This document shows positions 5,188 to 12,211 of a stretch of 12,493 nucleotides of DNA, piece by piece. Under the pieces are notes generated by a model. That model was given only the letters and a program-made list of their open reading frames with translations. It ran no database searches and was not told the origin of the DNA. A program made the translations under genes and the position numbers. The DNA is from Bacteroidota bacterium (GTDB lineage: Bacteria > Bacteroidota > Bacteroidia > Flavobacteriales > Weeksellaceae), in the NCBI GenBank assembly GCA_023433225.1, contig JAEZDQ010000055.1, positions 1-12,493 on the forward strand. The letters are read 5' to 3'. How positions within the stretch are numbered: the stretch's first letter is position 1; every line of letters begins with the position of its first letter.

Positions 5188-7335
5188 ATGAGTACTGAAT
5201 TGGATAACCTGCACAACGATGCAGATGGAGAAGAAAAAAAAGTAAAAGATAGGCAGGAAGCCTTTTCCGAAGAATCCGCTTCGGAACAAGCCAAAAATCA
5301 ACCGGAAGAATTGCTTGAAGAACCTCAGACAGAAACGGAACTTGGCGAACGGCAAGCAGAAGAGGAAGAGAATCAGGTAGAAGCGGAACTTGAAGAAAGA
5401 GAAGCAAAAGCTGAATCTGAAGAAAATCAGCAAGAAGCGGAAGAAATGCAGATAGAAGCCCAATCGCTTGAAACGCCCGTTGAAAAAGAGCAAGAAGAGA
5501 CAAGCGCAAAAGAGGGTGGAGAAGAGGCTGAAAATGAAAACCCCGTTGAAGAAGAGATTCCTTTTAAAAATTACGAAAGCCTTCCTTTAGAGGTTTTGAT
5601 AGACGAAGCTCGGACCTTGTTGAAAAATCATCCCGCCAGAAAGTTAAGGAATCACATGAATCAAATTCGGGATGCGGTCAGAAAAGCAATGGATGAAGAT
5701 GAAGCCGCCAAAAAACAGGTATTCATAGACGAAGGCGGTGAACCCGCAGATTTTTATTATGACCATCCGGTGAAAAAGGAATTCAATGCGGTTTACAGTG
5801 ATTTTAGAAAACAATTAGATACTTATTACAAAGAACGCGAACAAGATCAAAAACAAAACCTAAGCGACCGCCTTCAAATCATCGATGAATTGAAAGCACT
5901 TTACTTGGAACCCAATGAAAACAGTTCCAATATTTTCACCCAATTCAGGCAAATCAAAACCAGGTGGCACAATGCAGGCCCCATCCCCAAATCACATGCG
6001 GGAAACGTATTCAAAACCTATTTCCATCATTTGGATAATTTCTACGAATACCTGAACCTAAACAAGGAACTCCGGGAAATGGATTATGCGCATAATCTTG
6101 AAGTGCGGGAATCCATCATCAAACGTGCAGAAGAGTTGGTTCATGAAGAAAATGTCCAAAAAGCATTGAATGAATTGCAATATTTGCATCGTTTATGGAA
6201 AGAAGAAGCCGTTCCTGTTGCGGAAGATTTGCGCGAACCTACTTGGCAACGCTTCAAAGATTTGACCAATAAAATCCACGAAAGAAAAGTAGAAATTGAG
6301 GAAAAAGTAAAACAGGAACAGGAAGTTAACCTTCAGAAAAAGCTGGAAATAATTGATGAATTCAAAAAGCTGACTGAAAGCGCAGAGAATAAATCTCATG
6401 GCGAATGGCAGTCCAGCATTCGAAAGCTGAACAAGTTGCGCGAAACTTTTTTTGCCATTGGTAGAGTGCCGAAAGAAGAAAACGACAGGGTTTGGGACAA
6501 TTTTAAAAACGTAACCCGCGATTTCAACCATGTTAAAAATAAGTTCTACAAAAACCTGAAATCAGACCAACAACAGAATCTGGAAAAAAAGCAAGAACTA
6601 TTGCGCATCGCAAAGGAACACGCAGAGAGTTCCGATTGGAACAATTCCGTTCAGGTAATCAAAAGAATTCAAGCAGATTGGAAAAATGTTGGTCATGTTC
6701 CGCGCAAATATTCAGACAATCTTTGGAAAGAATTCAAAGCCGCATGTAACTTGTTTTTCGAACGTTACAAAGACAGAAACCAACAATCGAACAAAGAATT
6801 TGATCAAAATTTAAGCAAAAAAGAAGCCCTCTTAAAAGAAGTAAAAGAGTTCAAACTTTCCGGCAATACCCCACAGGATTTAGATTCCATCAATGATTTT
6901 AATATCCGCTGGAACAGTTTAGGTAAAGTCCCTGCATCCAAAATGTCCATCAATTCCGACTTCAACACAGCAGTCGGTAATTTGGTCAAATCCCTTGGGC
7001 TTTCTCAAAACGAAATCCAGGACTTTAGAATGGCATCCTTGGTAGATCAAATAAAATCCGGCCAAGATGGAAGATTATTGGATGACGAAATTCGCAAGGC
7101 CAGAAAAGCCATTGACGAACTGGAAAAGGAAATCAACCAACTCGAAACAAATATTGGCTTTTTCGCCAATGCGGATGAAAACAATCCGCTGTTGAAAGAT
7201 GTTTACAAACAAATTGAAGAAAAACGAAACCGATTGACAGATAATGAAATTCGATTGAGGAAACTACACCGGATTGATTTTAACGAAGAAACCGTTGAAC
7301 CTGAATCTGAAGGTTCATCGGAAACGGAAACTTGA
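5188..7335 (+). CDS. DUF349 repeat protein with acidic N-terminal region
   Basis: This 715-residue soluble protein has three parts. Residues 10-126 are low-complexity and extremely acidic, with repeated EENQ-type units (for example around 60 and 78), and are likely disordered. Residues about 130-600 are helical, with about five DUF349 modules recognisable by a core aromatic residue (Trp in most), then G..VP/IP, then a second aromatic: W260/G264, W337/VP, F422/G425, W498/G502 and W575/G579. Residues 625-695 are a predicted coiled coil. Function is unproven; DUF349 proteins are widespread in Bacteroidota, and DUF349 occurs in a few other bacterial proteins linked to stress or RNA-related phenotypes. 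There is no signal peptide. The ATG at 5188 follows a clear promoter, and the gene ends at a strong terminator, so it is probably a single-gene transcription unit. Codon use does not differ obviously from its neighbours. Confidence 0.88.
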   Translation: MSTELDNLHNDADGEEKKVKDRQEAFSEESASEQAKNQPEELLEEPQTETELGERQAEEEENQVEAELEEREAKAESEENQQEAEEMQIEAQSLETPVEKEQEETSAKEGGEEAENENPVEEEIPFKNYESLPLEVLIDEARTLLKNHPARKLRNHMNQIRDAVRKAMDEDEAAKKQVFIDEGGEPADFYYDHPVKKEFNAVYSDFRKQLDTYYKEREQDQKQNLSDRLQIIDELKALYLEPNENSSNIFTQFRQIKTRWHNAGPIPKSHAGNVFKTYFHHLDNFYEYLNLNKELREMDYAHNLEVRESIIKRAEELVHEENVQKALNELQYLHRLWKEEAVPVAEDLREPTWQRFKDLTNKIHERKVEIEEKVKQEQEVNLQKKLEIIDEFKKLTESAENKSHGEWQSSIRKLNKLRETFFAIGRVPKEENDRVWDNFKNVTRDFNHVKNKFYKNLKSDQQQNLEKKQELLRIAKEHAESSDWNNSVQVIKRIQADWKNVGHVPRKYSDNLWKEFKAACNLFFERYKDRNQQSNKEFDQNLSKKEALLKEVKEFKLSGNTPQDLDSINDFNIRWNSLGKVPASKMSINSDFNTAVGNLVKSLGLSQNEIQDFRMASLVDQIKSGQDGRLLDDEIRKARKAIDELEKEINQLETNIGFFANADENNPLLKDVYKQIEEKRNRLTDNEIRLRKLHRIDFNEETVEPESEGSSETET

Positions 7336-7346
7336 TTTGAAATCAA
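7332..7346. repeat. Perfect 7-bp palindrome over the DUF349 stop codon
   Basis: TTGATTT and AAATCAA flank a central G (7332-7346), overlapping the TGA stop at 7333-7335. It lies 11 bases upstream of the terminator stem. It could be a protein-binding site or a small secondary hairpin, but it is short and AT-rich, so chance is quite possible. Confidence 0.3.
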
Positions 7347-7357
7347 TATGTATAATT

Positions 7358-7394
7358 ACCTCACACGTTCACCACGACCTGTGAGGTTTTTTTT
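7358..7394 (+). terminator. Rho-independent terminator after the DUF349 gene
   Basis: A perfect 8-bp stem, ACCTCACA (7358-7365) with TGTGAGGT (7380-7387), encloses a 14-base loop that can itself form a 3-bp CGT/ACG stem. It is followed by an unbroken run of eight T (7387-7394). This is a textbook intrinsic terminator, 22 bases after the DUF349 stop codon. It ends only three bases before the ribD ATG, so ribD must rely on a start inside or beyond it, read-through, or regulated termination. Confidence 0.92.
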
Positions 7395-7397
7395 GTA

Positions 7398-8432
7398 ATG
7401 AACATGAACGACTGGAACCATAAAATGATGCAACGCTGCCTTCAATTGGCTCGAAATGGGCTGGGAACCACTTATCCCAATCCGCTGGTCGGTTGTGTCA
7501 TTGAAAACAATGGGAAAATAATAGCGGAAGGTTGGCACCACAAAACAGGAAGCCCCCATGCAGAAGCCCATGCCATCAATCAAATCCATGACAAGAAAAT
7601 TCTGAAAGACGCTACACTTTATGTATCGCTCGAACCTTGTGCCCATTATGGAAAAACGCCGCCTTGCGCCGATTTGATTATCCGGCATCAAATCAAAAAA
7701 GTGGTGGTGGGTACTGAAGATCCTTTTTTGAAAGTAAACGGGAGAGGAATCCAAAAAATGAAAGAGGCCGGAATAGAAGTAATTACAGGGGTTTTGGATA
7801 AGGACTGCCGTGAAATAAACAAACGTTTTTTTACCTTCCATCAAAAAAAACGGCCTTACATCATCCTGAAATGGGCAGAAACTGCGGATGGATTTATGGC
7901 GACAATTAACAATAAACAAAAATGGATTTCCAATATATATTCCAAACAATTGGTTCATAAATGGCGTACCGAGGAACAAGCCGTTTTGGTTGGCACCACT
8001 ACGGCCGAAATTGATAATCCCCAATTGAACGCGAGATTCTGGAGCAGCAACCAACCTGTTCGCTTGGTTTTGGACAAAGATTTAAAATTGAATCCCGATT
8101 TGCATTTGTGGGACCAAAGCCAAAGAACAGTTGTTTTTACCCAAATGGAAAAAGAAAATGAGCCTAATCGGGAATTTGTTTCCATCAATTTTGATGAAAA
8201 TTTACCGGAATCCATTTTGGCGAAATTGTATGAATTCCAAATTCAGTCTGTGGTCATTGAAGGTGGTCTAATGACATTGAAAACTTTTATTGAAAAGGGT
8301 TTGTGGGACGAAGCGAGGGTTTTCACTGCGCCGCAAAAATGGGGTGAAGGCGTTTTCGCACCGAACATCCAAGGTGAGCTGATTGAATCAAAACAAATTT
8401 CCACCGATCAACTTTCCATTTACAAAAGATGA
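7398..8432 (+). CDS. ribD: Riboflavin biosynthesis deaminase/reductase RibD
   Basis: RibD deaminates the pyrimidine product of GTP cyclohydrolase II and then reduces its ribose side chain with NADPH, two early steps of riboflavin synthesis. The 344 residues are the usual fused length. The N-terminal deaminase (1-145) shows TTYPNPLVGCVI, zinc-binding HAE at 54-56 and PCAHYGKTPPC at 80-90 (C81, C90). The C-terminal reductase (150-344) shows RPYIILKWAETADG at 152-165, AVLVGTTTAEIDNP at 195-208 and the EGG motif at 288-290. The start may be 7398 or the ATG at 7404, both before the conserved MMQRCLQLARNG. It begins immediately after a terminator and overlaps the next gene by ATGA. I see no FMN riboswitch in the short space upstream. 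Other rib genes are not in the window. Confidence 0.95.
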   Translation: MNMNDWNHKMMQRCLQLARNGLGTTYPNPLVGCVIENNGKIIAEGWHHKTGSPHAEAHAINQIHDKKILKDATLYVSLEPCAHYGKTPPCADLIIRHQIKKVVVGTEDPFLKVNGRGIQKMKEAGIEVITGVLDKDCREINKRFFTFHQKKRPYIILKWAETADGFMATINNKQKWISNIYSKQLVHKWRTEEQAVLVGTTTAEIDNPQLNARFWSSNQPVRLVLDKDLKLNPDLHLWDQSQRTVVFTQMEKENEPNREFVSINFDENLPESILAKLYEFQIQSVVIEGGLMTLKTFIEKGLWDEARVFTAPQKWGEGVFAPNIQGELIESKQISTDQLSIYKR

Positions 8433-9034
8433 GTTTTTCTTTTTTAACCCTTTCCAAACCCATTGAAGAAATTGCTTTCAAAGAAAAAGGAAGCAAATTC
8501 ATCGGATATGCTTATCCCGTTAATGACGAAAACCAAACCAAAGGAATCCTAGAGGACTTATGGCGGAAATACCCGGACGCGACACATATTTGTTATGCAT
8601 ATCGCATCGGTTTGGAAGGCGAACGTTACCGGGTGAATGATGACGGTGAACCCTCAGGAAGCGCGGGATTACCGATTTACAACCAAATCGTTTCCAAAGA
8701 AATAACCAATGTTTTGGTGGCGAGTGTCCGGTATTATGGCGGGACGAAATTGGGTGTAAGCGGTTTGGTCAAAGCATATAAGCTTTCTGCACAGATGGTT
8801 TTGGAAGAAGTCGAAATAATTGAAAAACATTTAACCCAAAAAATCCGTCTGGAATTCTCTTACGAAGACCAAGGAAGCGTGATGCGATTGGTAGACAAAT
8901 TCCAAGCGGAAGTGATTTTCACTGAATTTACGGAGAAATGCCTCATTGAAATCAGGATTCGAAAGGAAATATTGGAGAAATTTTTTTCTGCATTTGAGCC
9001 ACTTTATGAAGTCAAACTTTTACTTACCGATTAA
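8429..9034 (+). CDS. YigZ/IMPACT family protein
   Basis: This 201-residue protein belongs to the YigZ/IMPACT (UPF0029) family. The N-terminal domain carries DDGEPSGSAGLP at 71-82 and the family signature RYYGGTKLGVSGLVKAY at 101-117; the C-terminal part (about 138-200) matches the ferredoxin-like DUF1949-type domain. The eukaryotic relative IMPACT regulates GCN2; the bacterial role is not firmly established, though a link to translation or nucleic-acid binding has been suggested. Its ATG overlaps the ribD stop (ATGA), which indicates translational coupling and a shared mRNA. At its 3' end it overlaps the oppositely oriented thioesterase gene by 15 bases, with no terminator visible between them. 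Confidence 0.92.
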   Translation: MSFSFLTLSKPIEEIAFKEKGSKFIGYAYPVNDENQTKGILEDLWRKYPDATHICYAYRIGLEGERYRVNDDGEPSGSAGLPIYNQIVSKEITNVLVASVRYYGGTKLGVSGLVKAYKLSAQMVLEEVEIIEKHLTQKIRLEFSYEDQGSVMRLVDKFQAEVIFTEFTEKCLIEIRIRKEILEKFFSAFEPLYEVKLLLTD

Positions 9035-9433
9035 TTCATTCATCCGTTTAACCATGTATTTAGGGCATCGGACGGGGCGTCGGGTTTCCATGTCTACAAA
9101 AGCCAAGAGACAGTAACCGGTGGTGAGAATATCGCCCTTTTCATTTCGGATGGTATAATCAAATCGAATCCTTGCACTTTTGGGGATTTCCGGGATAGAA
9201 GTTTCAATCATTAACAGTTCATCATAATATGCCGGCCTCAGGAATTTCAAATTCAATTCCACTACCGGAAGCATCACGCCGCGGGATTCCAACTCTTTAT
9301 AAGGAAGACCGACTTCCCGAAAGAATTCAACCCGAGCGACTTCGCAATAAGTGGCGTAATTTCCATGGTAAACCACGCCCATTTGGTCGGTTTCGCCGTA
9401 TCTTACACGTAAAGAAATCGTTGATGAAAGCAT
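9020..9433 (-). CDS. Hotdog-fold acyl-CoA thioesterase (YbgC/FadM-like)
   Basis: This 137-residue protein has the 4HBT hotdog fold. The YbgC-type active-site motif RYGETDQMGVVYHGNY lies at 11-26, with the catalytic Asp as D16 and conserved Y22/H23; it is followed by ARVEFFREVGL and a core segment LKFLRPAYYDELL. Such enzymes hydrolyse acyl-CoA thioesters in the cytoplasm; the substrate chain length cannot be read from sequence. I set the start at the ATG at 9433 (MLSSTISLRVRYG), which puts the promoter motif just upstream. An in-frame start at 9487 would lie within the promoter and add 18 non-conserved residues. The gene is divergent from dnaA and convergent with the YigZ-family gene, overlapping its last 15 bases. 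Confidence 0.92.
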   Translation of the reverse strand: MLSSTISLRVRYGETDQMGVVYHGNYATYCEVARVEFFREVGLPYKELESRGVMLPVVELNLKFLRPAYYDELLMIETSIPEIPKSARIRFDYTIRNEKGDILTTGYCLLAFVDMETRRPVRCPKYMVKRMNELIGK

Positions 9434-9457
9434 GTTAAAGTGTTTGTTAAATTGATA

Positions 9458-9487
9458 CAAAGATATTTTCAAAAAGTCAATACCCAA
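9458..9487 (-). promoter_or_regulatory. Bacteroidota-type promoter for the thioesterase gene
   Basis: Read on the minus strand, TTG (9487-9485), a 19-base spacer and TATCTTTG (9465-9458) fit the -33/TAnnTTTG pattern exactly. Transcription would start near 9451, about 18 bases before the ATG at 9433. This spacing is nearly the same as for the DUF349 gene promoter, which strengthens both calls and supports the shorter thioesterase start. Confidence 0.7.
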
Positions 9488-9515
9488 TCTATTTTTTTTA
9501 CTAAAAATTTATTAG

Positions 9516-9523
9516 CATTTTTG
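9516..9523 (+). promoter_or_regulatory. Possible weak -7 element for dnaA
   Basis: CATTTTTG at 9516-9523 differs from TAnnTTTG at one position, and TTT rather than TTG lies at the -33 distance in a T-run at 9492-9499. It is the only fair candidate in the 179-base AT-rich gap between the divergent thioesterase and dnaA. It would give a leader of about 85 bases. No DnaA boxes are seen in this gap on either strand. Confidence 0.3.
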
Positions 9524-9612
9524 TTTCAAGTAAAAAATCTCCTACATTAGTAGAAAGATTAAGAGCAAGAACTGCTAAAACTAATTAAAAACCAAAGATT
9601 ATTAAAAGAACT

Positions 9613-11043
9613 ATGGGAAAAACTGCTGAATCGGTTTGGAAGAATTGTTTGAATTTTGTGAAGGATAACATTCAGGAACAAGCATTCAAGACTTGGTTTA
9701 TTCCCATTCAACCTGTAAAATTAAATGAAAGTGTACTGACCATCCAAGTACCGAGTAAATTTTTTTATGAATGGTTGGAGGAACATTACATCAAACTGTT
9801 GAAAGTTTCTTTGCAAAAGGAATTGGGGAAAGATGCCAAATTGGTTTACAGCATTGTAATGGATCAGAAATACTCCGGGAAGGATCCCTATACGGTCAAA
9901 ATCCCGAGTTCCAATAAAGAAAAAATCCTTCCTCAGGAAGTGGACGCGCCGATGCCTATCGACAGCAAAAAGGTGAAAAACCCGTTCATCATCCCCGGGT
10001 TACAGAAGATTAAAATCGATTCCCAACTCAATACAGGGTACAATTTCAATAATTTCATTGAAGGCGAAACCAACCGCTTGGCAAGGTCAGCGGGTAAAGC
10101 CGTTGCCAAAAGGCCGGGTGGGACTTCCTTCAATCCGCTTTTTGTTTATGGTGGAGTAGGCTTGGGCAAAACGCATTTGGCCCATGCCATTGGTTTAGAA
10201 GCCAAAGAAAACCATCCCGATAAAACCGTTTTGTATGTTTCAACCGAGAAATTTACCCAACAGTTTATAGAGGCTGTTCGCAACAATAACCGGAATGACT
10301 TCATCCATTTTTACCAGATGATTGACATTCTCATCATGGACGATGTTCAATTTTTGTCCGGAAAAAAAGCTACCCAAGACGTGTTCTTTCACATATTCAA
10401 CCACTTGCACCAAAGAGGAAACCAAATCATATTGACTTCTGACAAACCGCCGGTGGACATCCAAGATATGGAGCAACGCCTGATTTCCCGCTTCAAATGG
10501 GGCCTTTCAGCAGACCTACAGGCACCCGATTATGAAACGCGATTGGCTATTCTGCATTATAAAATCGAGAAAGACGGCATCGAAATGCCCGAAGAAGTTT
10601 TGGTTCATATCGCTAAAAACATCAAAAGCAATGTGCGCGAATTGGAAGGTTGCCTGAATTCAATAATTGCGCAAGCGACGCTCAACAAAAAAGAAATTAC
10701 TTTGGAATTGACCCAGAAAACTTTGGCCAATTTCATCAACAATACCCGAAAGGAAATTTCCATCGATTCCATCCAAAGAACGGTTTGTGATTACTTCAAA
10801 ATTCCGCTTGATCAGATACAGTCCAAAACCCGGAAAAGAGATGTCGTGCAGGCTCGGCAATTGGCCATGTTTTTTGCAAAGAAATACACAAAAGCTTCCC
10901 TGTCCAGCATCGGCCATCAGATTGGGAACCGTGACCATGCGACCGTGCTTCACGCGTGTAAGACTGTCAAAAACCTTTCTGAAACCGACAAGGTTTTCAG
11001 GGGTTATGTCGAGGAATTAAGCCGGAAAATTTCTATAGATTAA
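9613..11043 (+). CDS. dnaA: Chromosomal replication initiator protein DnaA
   Basis: DnaA binds oriC and opens the duplex to start chromosome replication. The 476 residues show all four domains. Domain I (about 1-85) contains VWKNCLNFVKDNIQEQAFKT and the WF/PI segment used for self- and helicase-loader contacts. A linker (about 86-140) is Lys/Pro-rich. Domain III (about 141-370) is the AAA+ ATPase with YNFNNFI, Walker A GGVGLGKTH at 180-188, Walker B ILIMDDVQF at 239-247, and RLISRFKWGL at 289-298 carrying the arginine-finger region. Domain IV (about 380-476) is the DNA-binding part, with the DnaA signature GNRDHATVLHACKTV at 438-452. An A-rich stretch rather than a Shine-Dalgarno precedes the ATG, as expected for Bacteroidota. 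It is followed after 17 bases by the phosphatase gene, forming a probable three-gene unit. Confidence 0.98.
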   Translation: MGKTAESVWKNCLNFVKDNIQEQAFKTWFIPIQPVKLNESVLTIQVPSKFFYEWLEEHYIKLLKVSLQKELGKDAKLVYSIVMDQKYSGKDPYTVKIPSSNKEKILPQEVDAPMPIDSKKVKNPFIIPGLQKIKIDSQLNTGYNFNNFIEGETNRLARSAGKAVAKRPGGTSFNPLFVYGGVGLGKTHLAHAIGLEAKENHPDKTVLYVSTEKFTQQFIEAVRNNNRNDFIHFYQMIDILIMDDVQFLSGKKATQDVFFHIFNHLHQRGNQIILTSDKPPVDIQDMEQRLISRFKWGLSADLQAPDYETRLAILHYKIEKDGIEMPEEVLVHIAKNIKSNVRELEGCLNSIIAQATLNKKEITLELTQKTLANFINNTRKEISIDSIQRTVCDYFKIPLDQIQSKTRKRDVVQARQLAMFFAKKYTKASLSSIGHQIGNRDHATVLHACKTVKNLSETDKVFRGYVEELSRKISID

Positions 11044-11060
11044 ATTTTACTCCGTCTACC

Positions 11061-11513
11061 ATGAAAATTTTAATGGTTTGCCTAGGAAATATCTGCCGAT
11101 CACCTTTGGCAGAAGGGATTTTACAATCCAAGTTAGGCGAAGATTTCTTGGTAGCATCTGCGGGAACAGGGTCTTGGCATGTAGGTCAATGCCCCGACAA
11201 ACGGTCGATTGCGGTTGCGAAAAAATATGGAATTGATATTTCTACCCAACGTGCAAGGCAATTTAAAACGGGGGATTTTGATGAATTTGATTTGATTTAT
11301 GTGATGGATCAATCAAACTATGAAGATGTGCTTTCATTGGCAGAAGATGACGTTCAACGTTCGAAAGTCCGCCTGATTTTAGAGGAGTATGAAAATGGGG
11401 AAGATAAAAATGTTCCTGACCCCTATTTTGGGGGAGATGATGGCTTTGAAGAGGTTTACCGTTTGTTGGATGAAGTGACCACGGACATTACATCCAAAAT
11501 TTTCAAAAGATGA
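11061..11513 (+). CDS. Low-molecular-weight protein tyrosine phosphatase
   Basis: This 150-residue protein is a standard LMW-PTP. The phosphate-binding loop CLGNICRS starts at C7 (nucleophile) with R13; the general acid is D120 in VPDPYFGG near the C-terminus. Family members remove phosphate from phosphotyrosine, and in many bacteria act on tyrosine kinases that control polysaccharide export. No kinase or capsule genes are nearby; instead the gene sits 17 bases after dnaA and overlaps the methyltransferase by ATGA. I recall this order as common in Bacteroidota, so it seems a housekeeping copy rather than part of a capsule locus. The substrate is unknown. An alternative activity on small phosphorylated molecules, including arginine phosphate as for some relatives, cannot be excluded. 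Confidence 0.94.
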   Translation: MKILMVCLGNICRSPLAEGILQSKLGEDFLVASAGTGSWHVGQCPDKRSIAVAKKYGIDISTQRARQFKTGDFDEFDLIYVMDQSNYEDVLSLAEDDVQRSKVRLILEEYENGEDKNVPDPYFGGDDGFEEVYRLLDEVTTDITSKIFKR

Positions 11514-12208
11514 AAATCTATTTGATTCCGACGCTTTTGGGAAATGATGATTTCGAGCGAACCATTCCCAAATTCAATCTGAAAATTCTTGAATCCATCC
11601 GGATTTTTGTGGTTGAAAACGAAAAGTCAGCAAGAAAATTTATCAAAACCGTTCTTCCGGAAAAAAAACAATCCGAATTGGAAATTCATTTATTGGATAA
11701 AAGCACTACCGATAGCGAATTGTTTGAACTCAGCAAATTATTTTTAAGAAATGAAAATATCGGAATCCTTTCCGAAGCCGGTCTGCCTGCGGTCGCTGAC
11801 CCGGGTGCACGTTTCGTGCGCTTGGCACATGAAAGCAATTTACAGGTAGTTCCATTGGTAGGTCCTTCTTCAATTCTTTTAGCATTGATGGCTTCGGGAA
11901 TGAACGGGCAGCAATTTGCATTCCACGGCTATTTACCCATCGAGAAAATGGAAAGGAAAAAGGCCATTCAGAAACTGGAATCCGATAGCCATAAGAATGC
12001 TGTGACACAGATTTTCATGGAAACACCTTACCGAAACAATGGTTTGCTGGAAGACTTAATCCGCTTCTGTCATCCTTCCACCAGGATTTGCATTGCAGCA
12101 AATTTAACCATGGAAGATGAATTTATTGCTACTATGACCGTTAAGCAATGGGCACAAAAAAAGACGGACTTTCATAAAAAGCCCGCCATTTTTCTATTGG
12201 AATCTTAA
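11510..12208 (+). CDS. SAM-dependent methyltransferase, tetrapyrrole methylase fold (short RsmI-like)
   Basis: This 232-residue protein belongs to the TP (corrin/porphyrin) methylase family and is closest in motif layout to RsmI, the 2'-O-methyltransferase of 16S rRNA C1402. Motifs seen: ILSEAGLPAVADPG at 86-99, VVPLVGPSSILLAL at 113-126, FHGYLP at 138-143 and METPYRN at 170-176. It is about 50 residues shorter than E. coli RsmI and appears to lack its C-terminal extension. Its N-terminus (MKIYLIPTLLGN) also differs from the RsmI style (LYIVATPIGN). It could be a divergent RsmI or a separate methylase of unknown substrate, so I give no symbol. Its ATG overlaps the phosphatase stop, implying translational coupling, and it ends three bases from the convergent OmpA-like gene. 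Confidence 0.88.
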   Translation: MKIYLIPTLLGNDDFERTIPKFNLKILESIRIFVVENEKSARKFIKTVLPEKKQSELEIHLLDKSTTDSELFELSKLFLRNENIGILSEAGLPAVADPGARFVRLAHESNLQVVPLVGPSSILLALMASGMNGQQFAFHGYLPIEKMERKKAIQKLESDSHKNAVTQIFMETPYRNNGLLEDLIRFCHPSTRICIAANLTMEDEFIATMTVKQWAQKKTDFHKKPAIFLLES

Positions 12209-12211
12209 CGA

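Noticed and set aside
5155..5509. Two minus-strand frames rich in Phe and Leu opposite the acidic region
   Set aside because: They are the reverse reading of GAA/GAG-rich codons, which gives Phe/Leu/Ser-rich pseudo-membrane proteins; no independent start signals were seen.
7336..7397. FMN riboswitch upstream of ribD
   Set aside because: The gap is only 62 bases and is taken up by a simple terminator; the conserved FMN-aptamer segments are absent.
7356..8054. Long minus-strand reading frame of 232 codons opposite ribD
   Set aside because: It lies antisense to a clearly conserved gene, starts within ribD and runs into the terminator, and shows no family motifs.
9434..9487. Longer thioesterase start giving 18 more residues
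   Set aside because: The extension covers a well-formed promoter and has no similarity to the hotdog family N-terminus.
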